The translations under genes were made by a program, and so were the position numbers. From a virus, in the IMG/VR virus record IMGVR_UViG_3300021962_000097, positions 1-64,000 of that record: DNA of 64,000 nt, one strand, 5' to 3'. The notes beneath the pieces are model-generated. The model was not told where the DNA came from. It saw only the letters and a list, made by a program, of their open reading frames with translations, and made no database searches. Each line of letters opens with the position of its first letter. The first letter of the stretch is position 1. Shown here piece after piece: positions 12,001 through 18,184 of this stretch.

Positions 12001-12668
12001 CCAGCAGAACGTTCTGTTTTAATACTAAAAGGTTCTCCAGGACTGTTTATTTCAAAATGGTAAGTCTGACCTCTGTAGAGTTTTACTGCTGGATTCCTAT
12101 TCAATCCATTTGGTGTGAGTATGTATTCTTTATATCCACCTGCATCGTCGATGTTTACAGTATATGTACTTTCAATTTTTTGTTGAAGCCCGTAGACATT
12201 AATAACTGGAGGACCGTATGGTAGCCAATAGTATTGTTGAAAGTTGACAAACTTATCCCAATCAATATGTGGATTCCACGAATACAATTCTTGTCTATTA
12301 AGACGCTCATGATTAGATACATCGGCTCCAAATACGCTTAGTTGATTTATATAATCGATGTAATCTTTATAAAAATTTACATTGTCAAGTGTGTCTTTTG
12401 AAACCATGCTAGGTTCTAATTGATAATTTTGACGTTGTATATTAGCAGCTTCAATAAAAATATCATTAGTAGTAGACGACTTGGCATTTCGTCTGCCAAT
12501 AAATCCTGTTAATTTTTTAACGGCGCCAGGCTGTGTGAGCTGGTCAATGGTTGCTTGGATGAATTTTTTGTTAGAATCAGTTCTATAATATCTAGGTAAT
12601 AGTTCAGAATTTTTTCTTTTTCTGTTTCCTGAGATTGGAACTGGGTTTTCTGATTGATTGTTACTCAT
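1..12668 (-). CDS. Giant baseplate-associated virion protein, C-terminus cut by window edge (at least 4222 aa)
   Basis: The frame is open from ATG at 12668 to the window edge. The start lies 11 nt after the gp6 stop and has a GGAG-type ribosome site. It sits where T4 has gp7, so a wedge or peripheral baseplate role is inferred from position; I see no clear gp7 similarity. Visible modules: an N-terminal region with WDKFVNFQQYYWLPYG (residues about 140-155); four short CBM5/12-like units with a Y-x-x-G/N-D/E-x-V-x-Y/F pattern and a closing Trp (near 1437-1460, 1570-1604, 1748-1787 and 2383-2419); seven propeller-like blades beginning near F2151, F2213, F2611, F2665, Y2710, Y2762 and Y2824, with signatures such as FGKTVAIS and DGTYIAIG; and GSGY beta modules near 3254, 3623 and 3660. 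The size far exceeds T4 gp7 (about 1030 aa). It may combine wedge and host-recognition roles. Function is inferred; the reading frame is certain. Confidence 0.85.
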   Translation of the reverse strand, partial: MSNNQSENPVPISGNRKRKNSELLPRYYRTDSNKKFIQATIDQLTQPGAVKKLTGFIGRRNAKSSTTNDIFIEAANIQRQNYQLEPSMVSKDTLDNVNFYKDYIDYINQLSVFGADVSNHERLNRQELYSWNPHIDWDKFVNFQQYYWLPYGPPVINVYGLQQKIESTYTVNIDDAGGYKEYILTPNGLNRNPAVKLYRGQTYHFEINSPGEPFSIKTERSAGVDNRYNWGNDTVYAVESGTLTFKVPEKAPNVLYYVSENDPNLGGIFKIYDIKENTAIDVENEIVGKKTFKLADGTKLSNGMKLRFKGNVTPEQYKTGLYYVEGVGKKIQLILENDLELISTTTDSFEVPFDDSPFDQQSFDIATTFSTSKDYIVVNRGSKDRNPWARNNRWYHKNVIETSYAVNGQIASLDQDARAVRPIIEFEAGIKLYNFGLEATVDVDLIDTFTTDVFSNVEGQPGYVVDGINLAQGQRVLFLADTDILVKNKIYRVEFIRVTPPGESLQRQIHLVEDSTPIENQSVLIKYGVQNQGMTYYYNGSTWVKGQQKTSVNQPPLFDVVDENGYSYGDITIYDGTSFTGTKLFSYKIGKGTNDSKLGFPLSYKNINNIGDIVFNFNLLSDTFVYKRVIDVKTQSISVGKLVKFDSLTDISYVSGWERSSVTRYQPIVRIYRDPEKTNNFDIDVYDNINDLVDLEVRVYINGKRLDQKYWEIKDGIRFKYVYFKIDSINAAGINYQTTDVITLKTFAAQAKNSNGYYELPVNLQNNPMNENPLEFTLGEVIDHVDSIIDNLDTFDGEYLGASNLRDLGNVSPYGTRFVQHEGALPLALYHLTNKSNNIIKALEQARDDYGSFKRTFINLAENLGIDADTVEFVDLILNEINKNKPKTSSYYFSDMIPNGSATTTKITVVDYRTKTYPLTNSFNLNELSSKAVLVYINNNQILHEIDYTFNPDGFIVLTDRAEVSNDDIITIVEYESTDGSFVPATPTKLGMWPKFEPKKYLDNSFLTPRYVIQGHDGSVVLAYEDYRDDLLLELEKRIFNNIKVSYNPDIFDVNELIPRYSQNNDYSLDEFNKILAPSFYQWTSLINRDFTKPLSYDQYNSLTFNYRGLPAPDGRPLPGYWRGIYRWMYDTDRPNICPWEMLGFSVMPYWWIDQYGAAPYTSDNKVMWQDISEGIIKVPGQPIYRNPKYVKPYLMDHLPVDQDGKIVSPAENTLTSGVITEITGQDFIFGDVSPVESAWRRSAYYPFSVISTLILMYPARTIGLLFDRSRIYRDASDQIVYKETKLRLRLKDIVTPSIYTDTQRVQTAGLVNYVVDYIQHDNQKSLNEYKYDLFYSSMQLSYRVSGFTEKERFNLLLDSKSPTAIGGIYVPQENYSVILNSSSPIKKLVYSGVIVTRLSTGYEVKGYSKSSPYFYYYGWTAPGYSINVGGISESFVEWSPNQLYPSGKTVKYGTRYYKVKATHTSSNTFDLSYYMTLNGLPINGGRDAFIRTAWDRTEPITVAYGTKFKTIQEVVDFLVGYGEYLKDQGFVFDDFNNNLGEVTNWVTSAKEFLFWTTQNWSTGEDKWKDWLPSDSYQVGEIVKFNGDYYKADVFVEPGDIFVENDWTKLDGLSTVGASVLAVSPSANVITISSELSVVDDIKDQFNVYEFFKVDGTKIDEDLINSYREDNEFSYSTTSDGIYGAVFYFVQKEHILLLDNKTLFNDTLYDPTTGYRQEKIKVLGYVSTGWNGGFNVPGFIYDQAVIKDWEPWIDYNLGDTVKYKEFYYSAAGKLVGTSEFISNEWIKLPNKPTSRLLPNWSYKAEQFTDFYSLDSDNFDLGQQKIAQHLIGYQKRQYLENIIKDDISEYKFYQGMIIEKGTQNVLNKLFDVLSADDRESLTFFEEWAIRVGQYGSINAFEEIEFELDESLFKNNPQAIELVNTVDPGLVDFVIRQTPNDIYLKPLAYNSNPWPVNNNFSPYLRTPGYVRADEVAANVDTLADLLSYDITKFTVGDYVWTTFELPPTYWNIYRITDTGSSVSLLEYEETTLSITVDTVNYLEVGDYLGLTGIDKVQGFYKIDNIDGTLITVTATIDNFPQSITYEDISLYYFDSQKIENIDDIDLELPKKIKDKELLWVNNNGKNKWSVYEYNTVYSYTNIPNKYPSSDLKFGNELAIDSLASTLVVSTNKDSVIIYDRFGYSAPWSRSQTLNLTFNFTDADIAFWHDTSAGSFGKTVAISKDKNWLAVGSPLSSNVLSLVGEYKASPDIIKSSILWQIGRSADDNRYVRSKQVDDYTVHYYKTVPHVVATVVSTDSASAKITLTNTAGMKVGMPVVFDGNAFGNIVSNVGPYYVKSIDIDGYRITISKTANIYASNVEASVGTALALSTAKFNSSYQGFYQTNITYVLNDIVMYDHILYKCTTTSSTQGDFILAEWVEYSIPSSTLTATVGNLTTNATATSPQIDGVDRGYITVDTTKGMVVGMKVRFIGSVFGGLSTAQNYYVKSIKNNTVFTVSETLVTSPTVDITGVAGNTWGIPNNPGDPYEMIEATGKVTVLLNSAFSSIVPEHTTSTGYNSTAYKMYGNNSLQYIGKTSNLTNQGMVCLYNRKSSNQYDLYRVILSSSATDNEKFGSTVEFADDNKLFISTQSADFSAKLYQYDYTIVDDILQWNTGNLVTSSVAGTYFGKTIKASNDGSTIAVTSYGTNSVTVLGSNGLVIDTINPGVTSADYSLSVSKDGTYIAIGNRTTNTNQGNVKIYKLSGAEYILYQTITSRLPEGSEGYGTQVSFMNNDETLVISSANGDSIKDDGSIVTDSGRIDVYDRYSTKWVFAENLKTENVDGDDYGLHLVAANNIIIASAINAVDATYTSGKLYSYTKSPNTYSWSALRTEADKIDINKIKQIFLYNKKTQQLVSYLDIIDPIQGKIAGIADQEIKYKTYYDPAIYTVGTETLNVDNGQAWTSSNVGTLWWNMSKAKFLDSYNGDSVYKNSTWNTLYETASIDIYEWVSSSLLPEDWDAIADTIEGFTANISGTSLYGNSAYSIKQTYDTVSKSFRNTYYFWVKNKTIIPEVKGRKLSAKDVADLIADPKNYGYKYIAFTGTNTFSLVNVANLLEHTDVNLYIEYWTIDDTDINSHHQWKLISNDTNTNLPITIERKLIDSLCGKDSKGRRVPDVTLPPKLRYGVENRPRQSMFINRYEALKQYIERVNSSLLKHIIVEEKDITSLNSFEKEPSTILGQYDVVVDYDTELRTIGITAVRYPSLTPIIVDGRIIDIIVNNPGSGYVYAPYIDVAGSGINAKIKTILNVTGGISGVVIENSGEGYTEDTTVLTLRPFSALVHFDSQALDRWSIYSYDSTSLTWSRVKSQSYDVRQYWNTVDYYKTGYSQFTPANFSLNSVYELATVNIEIGQIVKIKNVGSGGWLLLEKYANSTSADYTQSYKVVGREKGTIQFSSNLYNFRNSGIGYDGPSFDGDGYDNAAEVELRIILDSIKNDILIDNLKQDYLDAFFACLRYAYNEQQYIDWAFKTSFIKAQHNVGSLKEKVTYNNDNLSDFESYISEVKPYRTKIREFISSYTKIDSAKSVVTDFDLPPIYEDGRFTTVPVTIVDNQVFSESALIEDYPWKNWTDNVGFQVTEIIINDGGSGYISTPTVIIESNSGTGATARAYLTNGKVARISLITNGSGYLTVPTVVFQGGLDSNGVSASASARIGSSLVRSNYTRIKFDRVTSQYYITELQEIESGETDSKFIGTGSKTQFILKWSPSIKLADSEVLIDGVAALRNSYILSSKKTTTRGYTSYYGLLTFLTAPAKGAVIKITYLKDYNYLSAADRINWYYNPGTKEFGKQLGQLMRGVDYGGVQITGLGFNIAQGWGSTPWFSDGWDSQDPNFDDYIITVGANSKQINTNAIQTYSYGNVIELTNTTNIEAGRLLEFTGSSIGGIDAGSIYYCVSVTPNNPIAINSIGRIGTSKITSFRRLGLEDIAVITTDRPHRLSSGQLISIEGIDLPGFDQGTVEIYAVRDEYEFTYVNPGDEVILTVSSSPTVTVTGSTFPTGPSEFTGTINDGITTNPGNVLTVTGVASGTLAIGQIVYGAGIPDGTYILSFGTGTGGLGTYILNTDSFAVTSQTINSTAVVTFSFAALGVPMAQGYKFLVSGNGNENYNGEYVGTVRTLSTICLAYPEDPGIFGIGDTIIEPSGFVSALVPTVTVKTKTPHTLVTGTKVNINPGVGHNEYTENNAIITVI

Positions 12669-12679
12669 TTATTCTCCGC

Positions 12680-15600
12680 TTATGCGCTAGTGATATTTTG
12701 TTGTAGTAATGCTGTAGGATCAATTACAATGCCTCCAGATGCCTTTATAGTGCTAGATGTAATATTTGTAATAATTTCAATGTCATCTACCGAAGCACCA
12801 TTTATAAACAACTGATCAGACTCAGATGATATTTCAAATAAACTACCAAATGTTAAGTTGCTTGACTTTGGTACAATAATAAAATTAGTAATTAATGGTG
12901 CTAGTCTGTTCATGACATACGTCGACATTTCTGAAAAATAGAATTTGTCTCCAAAGTCCCAATTTTCTAAGGCAAAAAATTCATTAATCGCAGCTAACAC
13001 GTTAGCCTTAATTTCATTATCGCTTGATACTTGTGCTGAATTTTTAACAACTTTGAATACAGCCTGTAGATCTTGAGATGCAGATGGTCCAAACAAAACT
13101 TTATATCTTACAGGATGGTAGATAATTTCATCGCTAATAGATTTAATTAAATTAAGTTTTGGTGCGAGTGTTTGATATAAACTATCTGAGCTAGGAGGTA
13201 AAGGTTCATAGTCTCTACTACCTGCTATCCATTGTCTAAATTGTATGTCATAAGTTTTACTTAAAACAAATATATCTATAATATTGCTTAATCCAGGATC
13301 AATCCTTGATTCATAATCTGCACTATGTACATATTGAAATTTAATTTTATCTCTACCTAAAAAGGCTTTATAATCTAAAGATACTATAAACGTTCCTGTT
13401 GTAAGACTATATTTCTTAACAACATCTGTATCAATAAAATAAAAATATTGTCCATCAGTTTTTTCAATATTGAAAGCGTTGGGTTCAGATCTTAAAACAG
13501 TTACAATACTTCCGCTATTATCTACATATCTATAATCTTCTTGACCTTGTTCTATTGTATATTTTTCTTGGATAATATATTTTGATTTTAAAATTTCAGC
13601 ATCAGTAACTGTAATTGCAGGAGGTGCTACTAATGTTAAAAACAAATCTGGACGATCAACAATACCGTCATCGTTTGAGTCAGCAAAAACTATTTCAATT
13701 TTTTTAGTATCTTTATATCCATCAAGCCCTTTATAGTCGTCGTTGATTTCCCATGTTACGTCTAAACTTAACGGATTAGTATCAGCTGGCTTAGTATTAA
13801 TATTTAAAACATTAATTTTATCTTTAACTATTAAATTTGAAGTGCCGTCATAGACTTTATCAGTGCTATCAAAATAGAAACGAATTTTATTTTCACTTTC
13901 AAATATATAACGCATTAATCTACTGGTAACTGTGTATTTTTCAGTGTCAGTAGTAAACAGTAATAACCAACTAGAATCTAAATTTTGATTAGTATTATCA
14001 CCTTGTTTACCAAGGCTGAATTCTGACTTAGAATCTAAATTAGTTTCAAAAATAATTTCCCATGATGCTGTATCTATTGCATATCTTAAACCAAATGGTT
14101 TATTAGCAAAAATTAAATCTACCATTGTAAGAATTACATTAGAATCAATTACGGTTCTCCACTTTGGTATTACTTGACTTACACGAGCTGCAAGACCGTT
14201 TAACGGATCTCCGGGTACAACTTGATTTAAAACAACAGGTCCAAGTCCTGTTGAGGCTACAACTCCAGTATTATTTGCAGTTCCGTCACCTGTAATTGAA
14301 ACTACAGATGCCCATATTGAAGTAGAACCGTTTAATGGTATCCCAGTGTTAGGTATAATGTCTAACTCATTATTATTTTTAGTTTGAAAATACTTTCCTG
14401 TTGGAGCAACAAATTTTATAAGAGTACCAACTTGAATATACTTTAGATTACTAGTTGTATAAGATCCCAGTTTATACTTTGACTGATCATCTGCAGACTC
14501 AAAATATCCTGTAGAATCATTTGTTTCTTTTGTAACTCTATGCCATAAGATGTTTAAATTGTCATACGGCAATACTGAATATTTCTCATAGTAGAAATTT
14601 CTTAAATTTTTATTTTTTAAAGATTCTATAATTTGATTATAGACGATGCCTTCAATATCTGTTCTTGACAAATAGCTAAAACTAAAAGATTCTGTATAAT
14701 TCTGTTTGTAAATTACACCATCATCTGCAAATAAATTTGTAGAACTATACTTTCCAGTAGGATCTTTTAAATCAAAATATCTACTAATACCACTGCTAGT
14801 TCTATTCACAGCTTTAATTTTAACAACATCTTGATTAACACTTAGTGGACTTATATTATAGTCTTCACCTGTAATCATTCTATTTTGAGTATAATATGTA
14901 GCAGGCGCATTAGCCTTAATATTGTCATTACTTTCTGTTGCTGTAGAATTATTAACAGTAGTTTGAAGATTTAAAGTAATTGTAAGTGTTTCACGTTGTC
15001 CTACATTAGACACATAAGGAATATCTACACTGATACCTTTCATGTCCTTAGGATTAATTGTGTAAGTTAATCCGTTACTAGTTCTATAATAGGTCCTAAA
15101 AGAACCTAAAGGTAAATTTCCAAACGTTCCGTCACTGAACACTAGACTTACACGGTCACCTACTCTACTAACTACTCCATAAATATTTTTTATGTTTTTC
15201 TTTAGACTGTTATAGATAACATTGTTACCTTCGAAACTTGGTACTTTAGCCCATTCTTCTGCTTCAAGACCATTTTTATCTAAACGATGTAACCAAACAT
15301 CTGTATCATTAATATTAATACCATCAATATCAATTGACTCGTTATTATTAGGCTGAGTAATACTAAAAGTACCTTGATTTAATGTTCCTTGACGGAAATG
15401 TAAAAAGAATCCCGAGTTAGGACTCGCTGCGCCTCGGCCATCATCTCTATACAAAAATGCTAGGTGATTTCCTACTCGCGGTGTTTCTTCATAGATATAA
15501 TCTTCTCCAGAAAACACTGTAGATACTAACTCAAAGCTCATAGTCCTACCGTCAATTGCTTTGTTAAAAGCGTATACAGGTACATCAGTATTAACACCTT

Positions 15601-16168
15601 GAATACGATATTGCTCTGTCGGTATGCCATAAATTGTATCTTTCGCTTCTGGGCTCCCGTATTGATTAGATTGCGGTAGTGACGCATTGACAATTTTAAT
15701 AAACTGATCGTACCAATTACTGTTAGCAGGATCATTCCATACTACAAGTTGCCCTGCGATATTACGGCCGTTGCTATCTATAATTGCTTGAGTAGTTCTT
15801 ACGCTGGCAAACTTTAATAGACCGTTTGCAGGTTGGTTGCGCTTGGCATTATAACTGAGTAGGCGTGCTAGTCTTAGAACACTTTCTCGACGTTCTGCAA
15901 GCTCTAAGAAGTTTTCACGAGCATTTAAGTCAACACGGAAAGCTATGCTTTGGCCCAAGAACGCAATAAGGTCAATAAGGGCAAGGTATTCGCTTGATTC
16001 AATGTAGTCGTTGTAGTCTTCTGGGTAATTTTGACGAATGTAGGAGATCATTGTCCTACGTAGATTCTCAAAGTCGTAACTTTGGAAGTCAGCATTGCGG
16101 AAAGATTGGTATACTTTTTTCCAATCTTCTGCTACTAATAATCTATTTTGTCTATCTGTTGATGACAT
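12680..16168 (-). CDS. 6: Baseplate wedge protein gp6
   Basis: This is a gp6-type wedge protein. In T4, gp6 dimers form the inner ring of the baseplate and connect the wedges. The N-terminal part (FRNADFQSYDFENLRRTM, then a YLALIDLIAFLGQSIAFRVD segment near residue 63 and LNARENFLELAERRESVLRL) matches the wedge gp6 family as I know it. At 1162 aa it is far longer than T4 gp6 (660 aa); the extra length lies in the middle and C-terminal half. Near residue 830 there is a calcium-loop-like DSNDDGIVD (pattern DxNxDGxxD), which could bind Ca2+. The gene follows gp25 after 47 nt containing its own late promoter and precedes the giant ORF by 11 nt, as expected for co-assembling wedge parts. The start is ATG at 16168 with an AGGAAAAAG-like site upstream. 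Confidence 0.88.
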   Translation of the reverse strand: MSSTDRQNRLLVAEDWKKVYQSFRNADFQSYDFENLRRTMISYIRQNYPEDYNDYIESSEYLALIDLIAFLGQSIAFRVDLNARENFLELAERRESVLRLARLLSYNAKRNQPANGLLKFASVRTTQAIIDSNGRNIAGQLVVWNDPANSNWYDQFIKIVNASLPQSNQYGSPEAKDTIYGIPTEQYRIQGVNTDVPVYAFNKAIDGRTMSFELVSTVFSGEDYIYEETPRVGNHLAFLYRDDGRGAASPNSGFFLHFRQGTLNQGTFSITQPNNNESIDIDGININDTDVWLHRLDKNGLEAEEWAKVPSFEGNNVIYNSLKKNIKNIYGVVSRVGDRVSLVFSDGTFGNLPLGSFRTYYRTSNGLTYTINPKDMKGISVDIPYVSNVGQRETLTITLNLQTTVNNSTATESNDNIKANAPATYYTQNRMITGEDYNISPLSVNQDVVKIKAVNRTSSGISRYFDLKDPTGKYSSTNLFADDGVIYKQNYTESFSFSYLSRTDIEGIVYNQIIESLKNKNLRNFYYEKYSVLPYDNLNILWHRVTKETNDSTGYFESADDQSKYKLGSYTTSNLKYIQVGTLIKFVAPTGKYFQTKNNNELDIIPNTGIPLNGSTSIWASVVSITGDGTANNTGVVASTGLGPVVLNQVVPGDPLNGLAARVSQVIPKWRTVIDSNVILTMVDLIFANKPFGLRYAIDTASWEIIFETNLDSKSEFSLGKQGDNTNQNLDSSWLLLFTTDTEKYTVTSRLMRYIFESENKIRFYFDSTDKVYDGTSNLIVKDKINVLNINTKPADTNPLSLDVTWEINDDYKGLDGYKDTKKIEIVFADSNDDGIVDRPDLFLTLVAPPAITVTDAEILKSKYIIQEKYTIEQGQEDYRYVDNSGSIVTVLRSEPNAFNIEKTDGQYFYFIDTDVVKKYSLTTGTFIVSLDYKAFLGRDKIKFQYVHSADYESRIDPGLSNIIDIFVLSKTYDIQFRQWIAGSRDYEPLPPSSDSLYQTLAPKLNLIKSISDEIIYHPVRYKVLFGPSASQDLQAVFKVVKNSAQVSSDNEIKANVLAAINEFFALENWDFGDKFYFSEMSTYVMNRLAPLITNFIIVPKSSNLTFGSLFEISSESDQLFINGASVDDIEIITNITSSTIKASGGIVIDPTALLQQNITSA

Positions 16169-16186
16169 ACTTTTTCCTGTTTTTAA

Positions 16187-16194
16187 TATTTATC
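16187..16194 (-). promoter_or_regulatory. T4-type late promoter box (GATAAATA) for gp6 and the giant gene
   Basis: The minus strand reads GATAAATA in the short gp25-gp6 gap, 19 nt upstream of the gp6 start. It differs from the T4 late consensus TATAAATA only in the first base. In T4 this box is recognised by gp55-bound RNA polymerase without a -35 element. It would boost the distal half of the tail operon (gp6 and the giant gene). Confidence 0.65.
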
Positions 16195-16215
16195 GGTTAT
16201 CATTAACTACGTATT

Positions 16216-16662
16216 TTACTCTGCTAACAATCCGTTGCTTTGATCAAAAGAGAGCCTCATACTTTGACTAATATTATAGGGCAAGTATGTTAGTACACAT
16301 TCAATTTGTATGCCGCTTTCGTAAGCAGTAACTATGACTTGATCAGCTTTTATTCTAGGGTCGTAATTAATAATATCAGTGACGTTCTTTGTTATAACTT
16401 GTTTTAAATCTTCAGTTAAAGGTTCAAATAGTGCGTCCCATATAACTGTGCCAAATGTAGGATTCATTAGTCTTTCGCCTTGGCGAACATGGAAATGATT
16501 TAGTAAATCTTGTTTGATCAACTCAAGATCGAACAAAGAAAAATTTTCGCTAGCAGAACTGATTGTACTAAACCCCTTGTATGTTTGAGTCCCTGGTAAT
16601 TCAGTCTCTTGGTAAGGTGGAATTAACACAATTTTTTCATATAAGTTAGCGTTTGTAGTCAT
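16216..16662 (-). CDS. 25: Baseplate wedge protein gp25 (GPW/gp25 family)
   Basis: This 148-aa protein is the wedge component that bridges gp6 and the sheath-nucleating part of the baseplate. It belongs to the gp25/GPW family, which is also found in contractile injection systems. The conserved core is visible near residues 47-100: DLELIKQDLLNHFHVRQGER, then RLMNPTFGTVIWDALFEP and a following acidic helix. Length is close to T4 gp25 (132 aa). It starts at ATG 16662 with an AAGGAT ribosome site, 10 nt after the gp5 stop, so it is cotranscribed with the hub genes. Confidence 0.93.
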   Translation of the reverse strand: MTTNANLYEKIVLIPPYQETELPGTQTYKGFSTISSASENFSLFDLELIKQDLLNHFHVRQGERLMNPTFGTVIWDALFEPLTEDLKQVITKNVTDIINYDPRIKADQVIVTAYESGIQIECVLTYLPYNISQSMRLSFDQSNGLLAE

Positions 16663-16672
16663 AATTTAATCC

Positions 16673-18184
16673 TTATCTAGTAGTTGGCGGTTTAATTTTT
16701 TCAAAAGTATCAGTGGTTGTAGTGTACTTTTTCCATGCTGTGGGAGTTTCAATCACTGAAGTATTTTCTCTGCTAGTTTTCTCTGCTGTAAATTTTGCAG
16801 GATCTAGATTTTCATGATGCGGCCAAGGTTCATGTGTTGGTATACGTTTCATTATGCTGGTATAAGTTTGAGCATCTTTTTCATCTGGTAATTTAAAAGT
16901 GGTCATTTCTGTCAAAGAAGCTGCTGTAGCGGCCGACGGACCATTCATATGAATCTGACTAGCCGATTCAATGTGTTGTTCTCCACTCTTAATATTAGTA
17001 TTTGCACTGGCTGTAAATTTATTTGCGCCAGTAGTATTAAGATCAAACCCTGCTTTACACGTAATTTTTCCGTTGGCTCCTACATAAATCTCTGTGTTAG
17101 CCACAGATTCCATGCGAGTTTTACCTCCAGACTTAATGTTAATATTACGCACTGCTTCTAAGTTTATGTCTCTATCAGCTCTAAAATTAATATCTTGTTT
17201 AGTATGCACACTTATGCTGTCCTCAGCATAGATATCAATCTTACCATTACTAGATAATTCTATCCAACTAGTTCCGCTAGCATTGCCGATATAAATCAAA
17301 TCTTCACTGTTGTGTAAAAGAATTTGATGTCCTGTACGAGTACGAATTCTTACAAGTTCGTTGTGTGGAATGTCAGGTTGTCCTGTAGTTTCTTTGTTAG
17401 CAATACTAGCATATTCTGGAGGGCCTTCTTTAGCTGATTTTTTACGAAGGAATTTGTCATCTCCGTCGTCCATAACAAATGTAGTTCCCCCAAGCCTACT
17501 AATAAAAGCATTGACTTGCTTGTTAAGTTTTCCAACTTTACCTTTAGGTGCACCAGACCGTTTATCTATTGGTCCTGGAGTGCTTATGCCAAATACAGAA
17601 CTTGGTGTTTCTCTACGAGCACTACTAGTAGTAATACCTCTTATGTCATCATTGATTAATCCTTGAGTATTCAATTTTTCTGCAAGAGGATGTTGAGGTT
17701 TTTTAATTTTTGTTGTGTCTAATTCAGCAGTTCCTGCAAGTTTTTTATTGTATTCTGCTACAGGTGATCTAGTATAAGTACCTTCAACATTATATTTTGT
17801 AGCAGCAACACCCGGAACCATAAAGTTTTGGTCGTTGTCTGATATGCAGCCGATCCAGAATCCACGTTTAGGATCGCCATCAATGAAAATTACAACTACT
17901 GTAGAGCCAACGTCAGGTGGTATAAACCACATACCGTAACTTTTTTGTGTGCCATTATAATCATTATTATTACTTGTGTAGTCTACGCTGGTTTGACCAG
18001 CAAAAGGACTCATATACTTTACTTGAAATAAGTTACCTTCTGCTCCGCTTTCATTACCAACAGGTCTCAATAGTTCCACTTGCAACCCGCCCATATAATT
18101 TGGATCAAGATGGCTGACAACTTTAGCTAAAAATGGTCCAGGTTGTGGTGTAGGTTGTTGCGTTGATCTAATTTCTTGTGCCAT
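16673..18184 (-). CDS. 5: Baseplate central spike gp5, without a recognisable lysozyme domain
   Basis: This 503-aa protein has the gp5/VgrG-type layout. An N-terminal OB-fold-like region (residues about 15-125, with GPFLAKVVSHLDPNYMGGLQ and GSTVVVIFIDGDPKRGFW) is followed by a linker and then a C-terminal needle of short beta repeats (residues about 275-400: SWIELSSNGKIDIYAEDSIS, then alternating D/N-I-N strands) as in the gp5 triple beta-helix. T4 gp5 carries a lysozyme domain between these two parts. Here the equivalent region (about 125-230) is a low-complexity linker with no lysozyme-like catalytic pattern, so it is probably a purely mechanical spike. The C-terminal tail after about residue 440 (RIPTHEPWPHHENL) is of a kind I recall from aquatic T4-like gp5. 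Its start codon overlaps the previous stop (TAATG), implying coupling. Confidence 0.9.
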   Translation of the reverse strand: MAQEIRSTQQPTPQPGPFLAKVVSHLDPNYMGGLQVELLRPVGNESGAEGNLFQVKYMSPFAGQTSVDYTSNNNDYNGTQKSYGMWFIPPDVGSTVVVIFIDGDPKRGFWIGCISDNDQNFMVPGVAATKYNVEGTYTRSPVAEYNKKLAGTAELDTTKIKKPQHPLAEKLNTQGLINDDIRGITTSSARRETPSSVFGISTPGPIDKRSGAPKGKVGKLNKQVNAFISRLGGTTFVMDDGDDKFLRKKSAKEGPPEYASIANKETTGQPDIPHNELVRIRTRTGHQILLHNSEDLIYIGNASGTSWIELSSNGKIDIYAEDSISVHTKQDINFRADRDINLEAVRNINIKSGGKTRMESVANTEIYVGANGKITCKAGFDLNTTGANKFTASANTNIKSGEQHIESASQIHMNGPSAATAASLTEMTTFKLPDEKDAQTYTSIMKRIPTHEPWPHHENLDPAKFTAEKTSRENTSVIETPTAWKKYTTTTDTFEKIKPPTTR

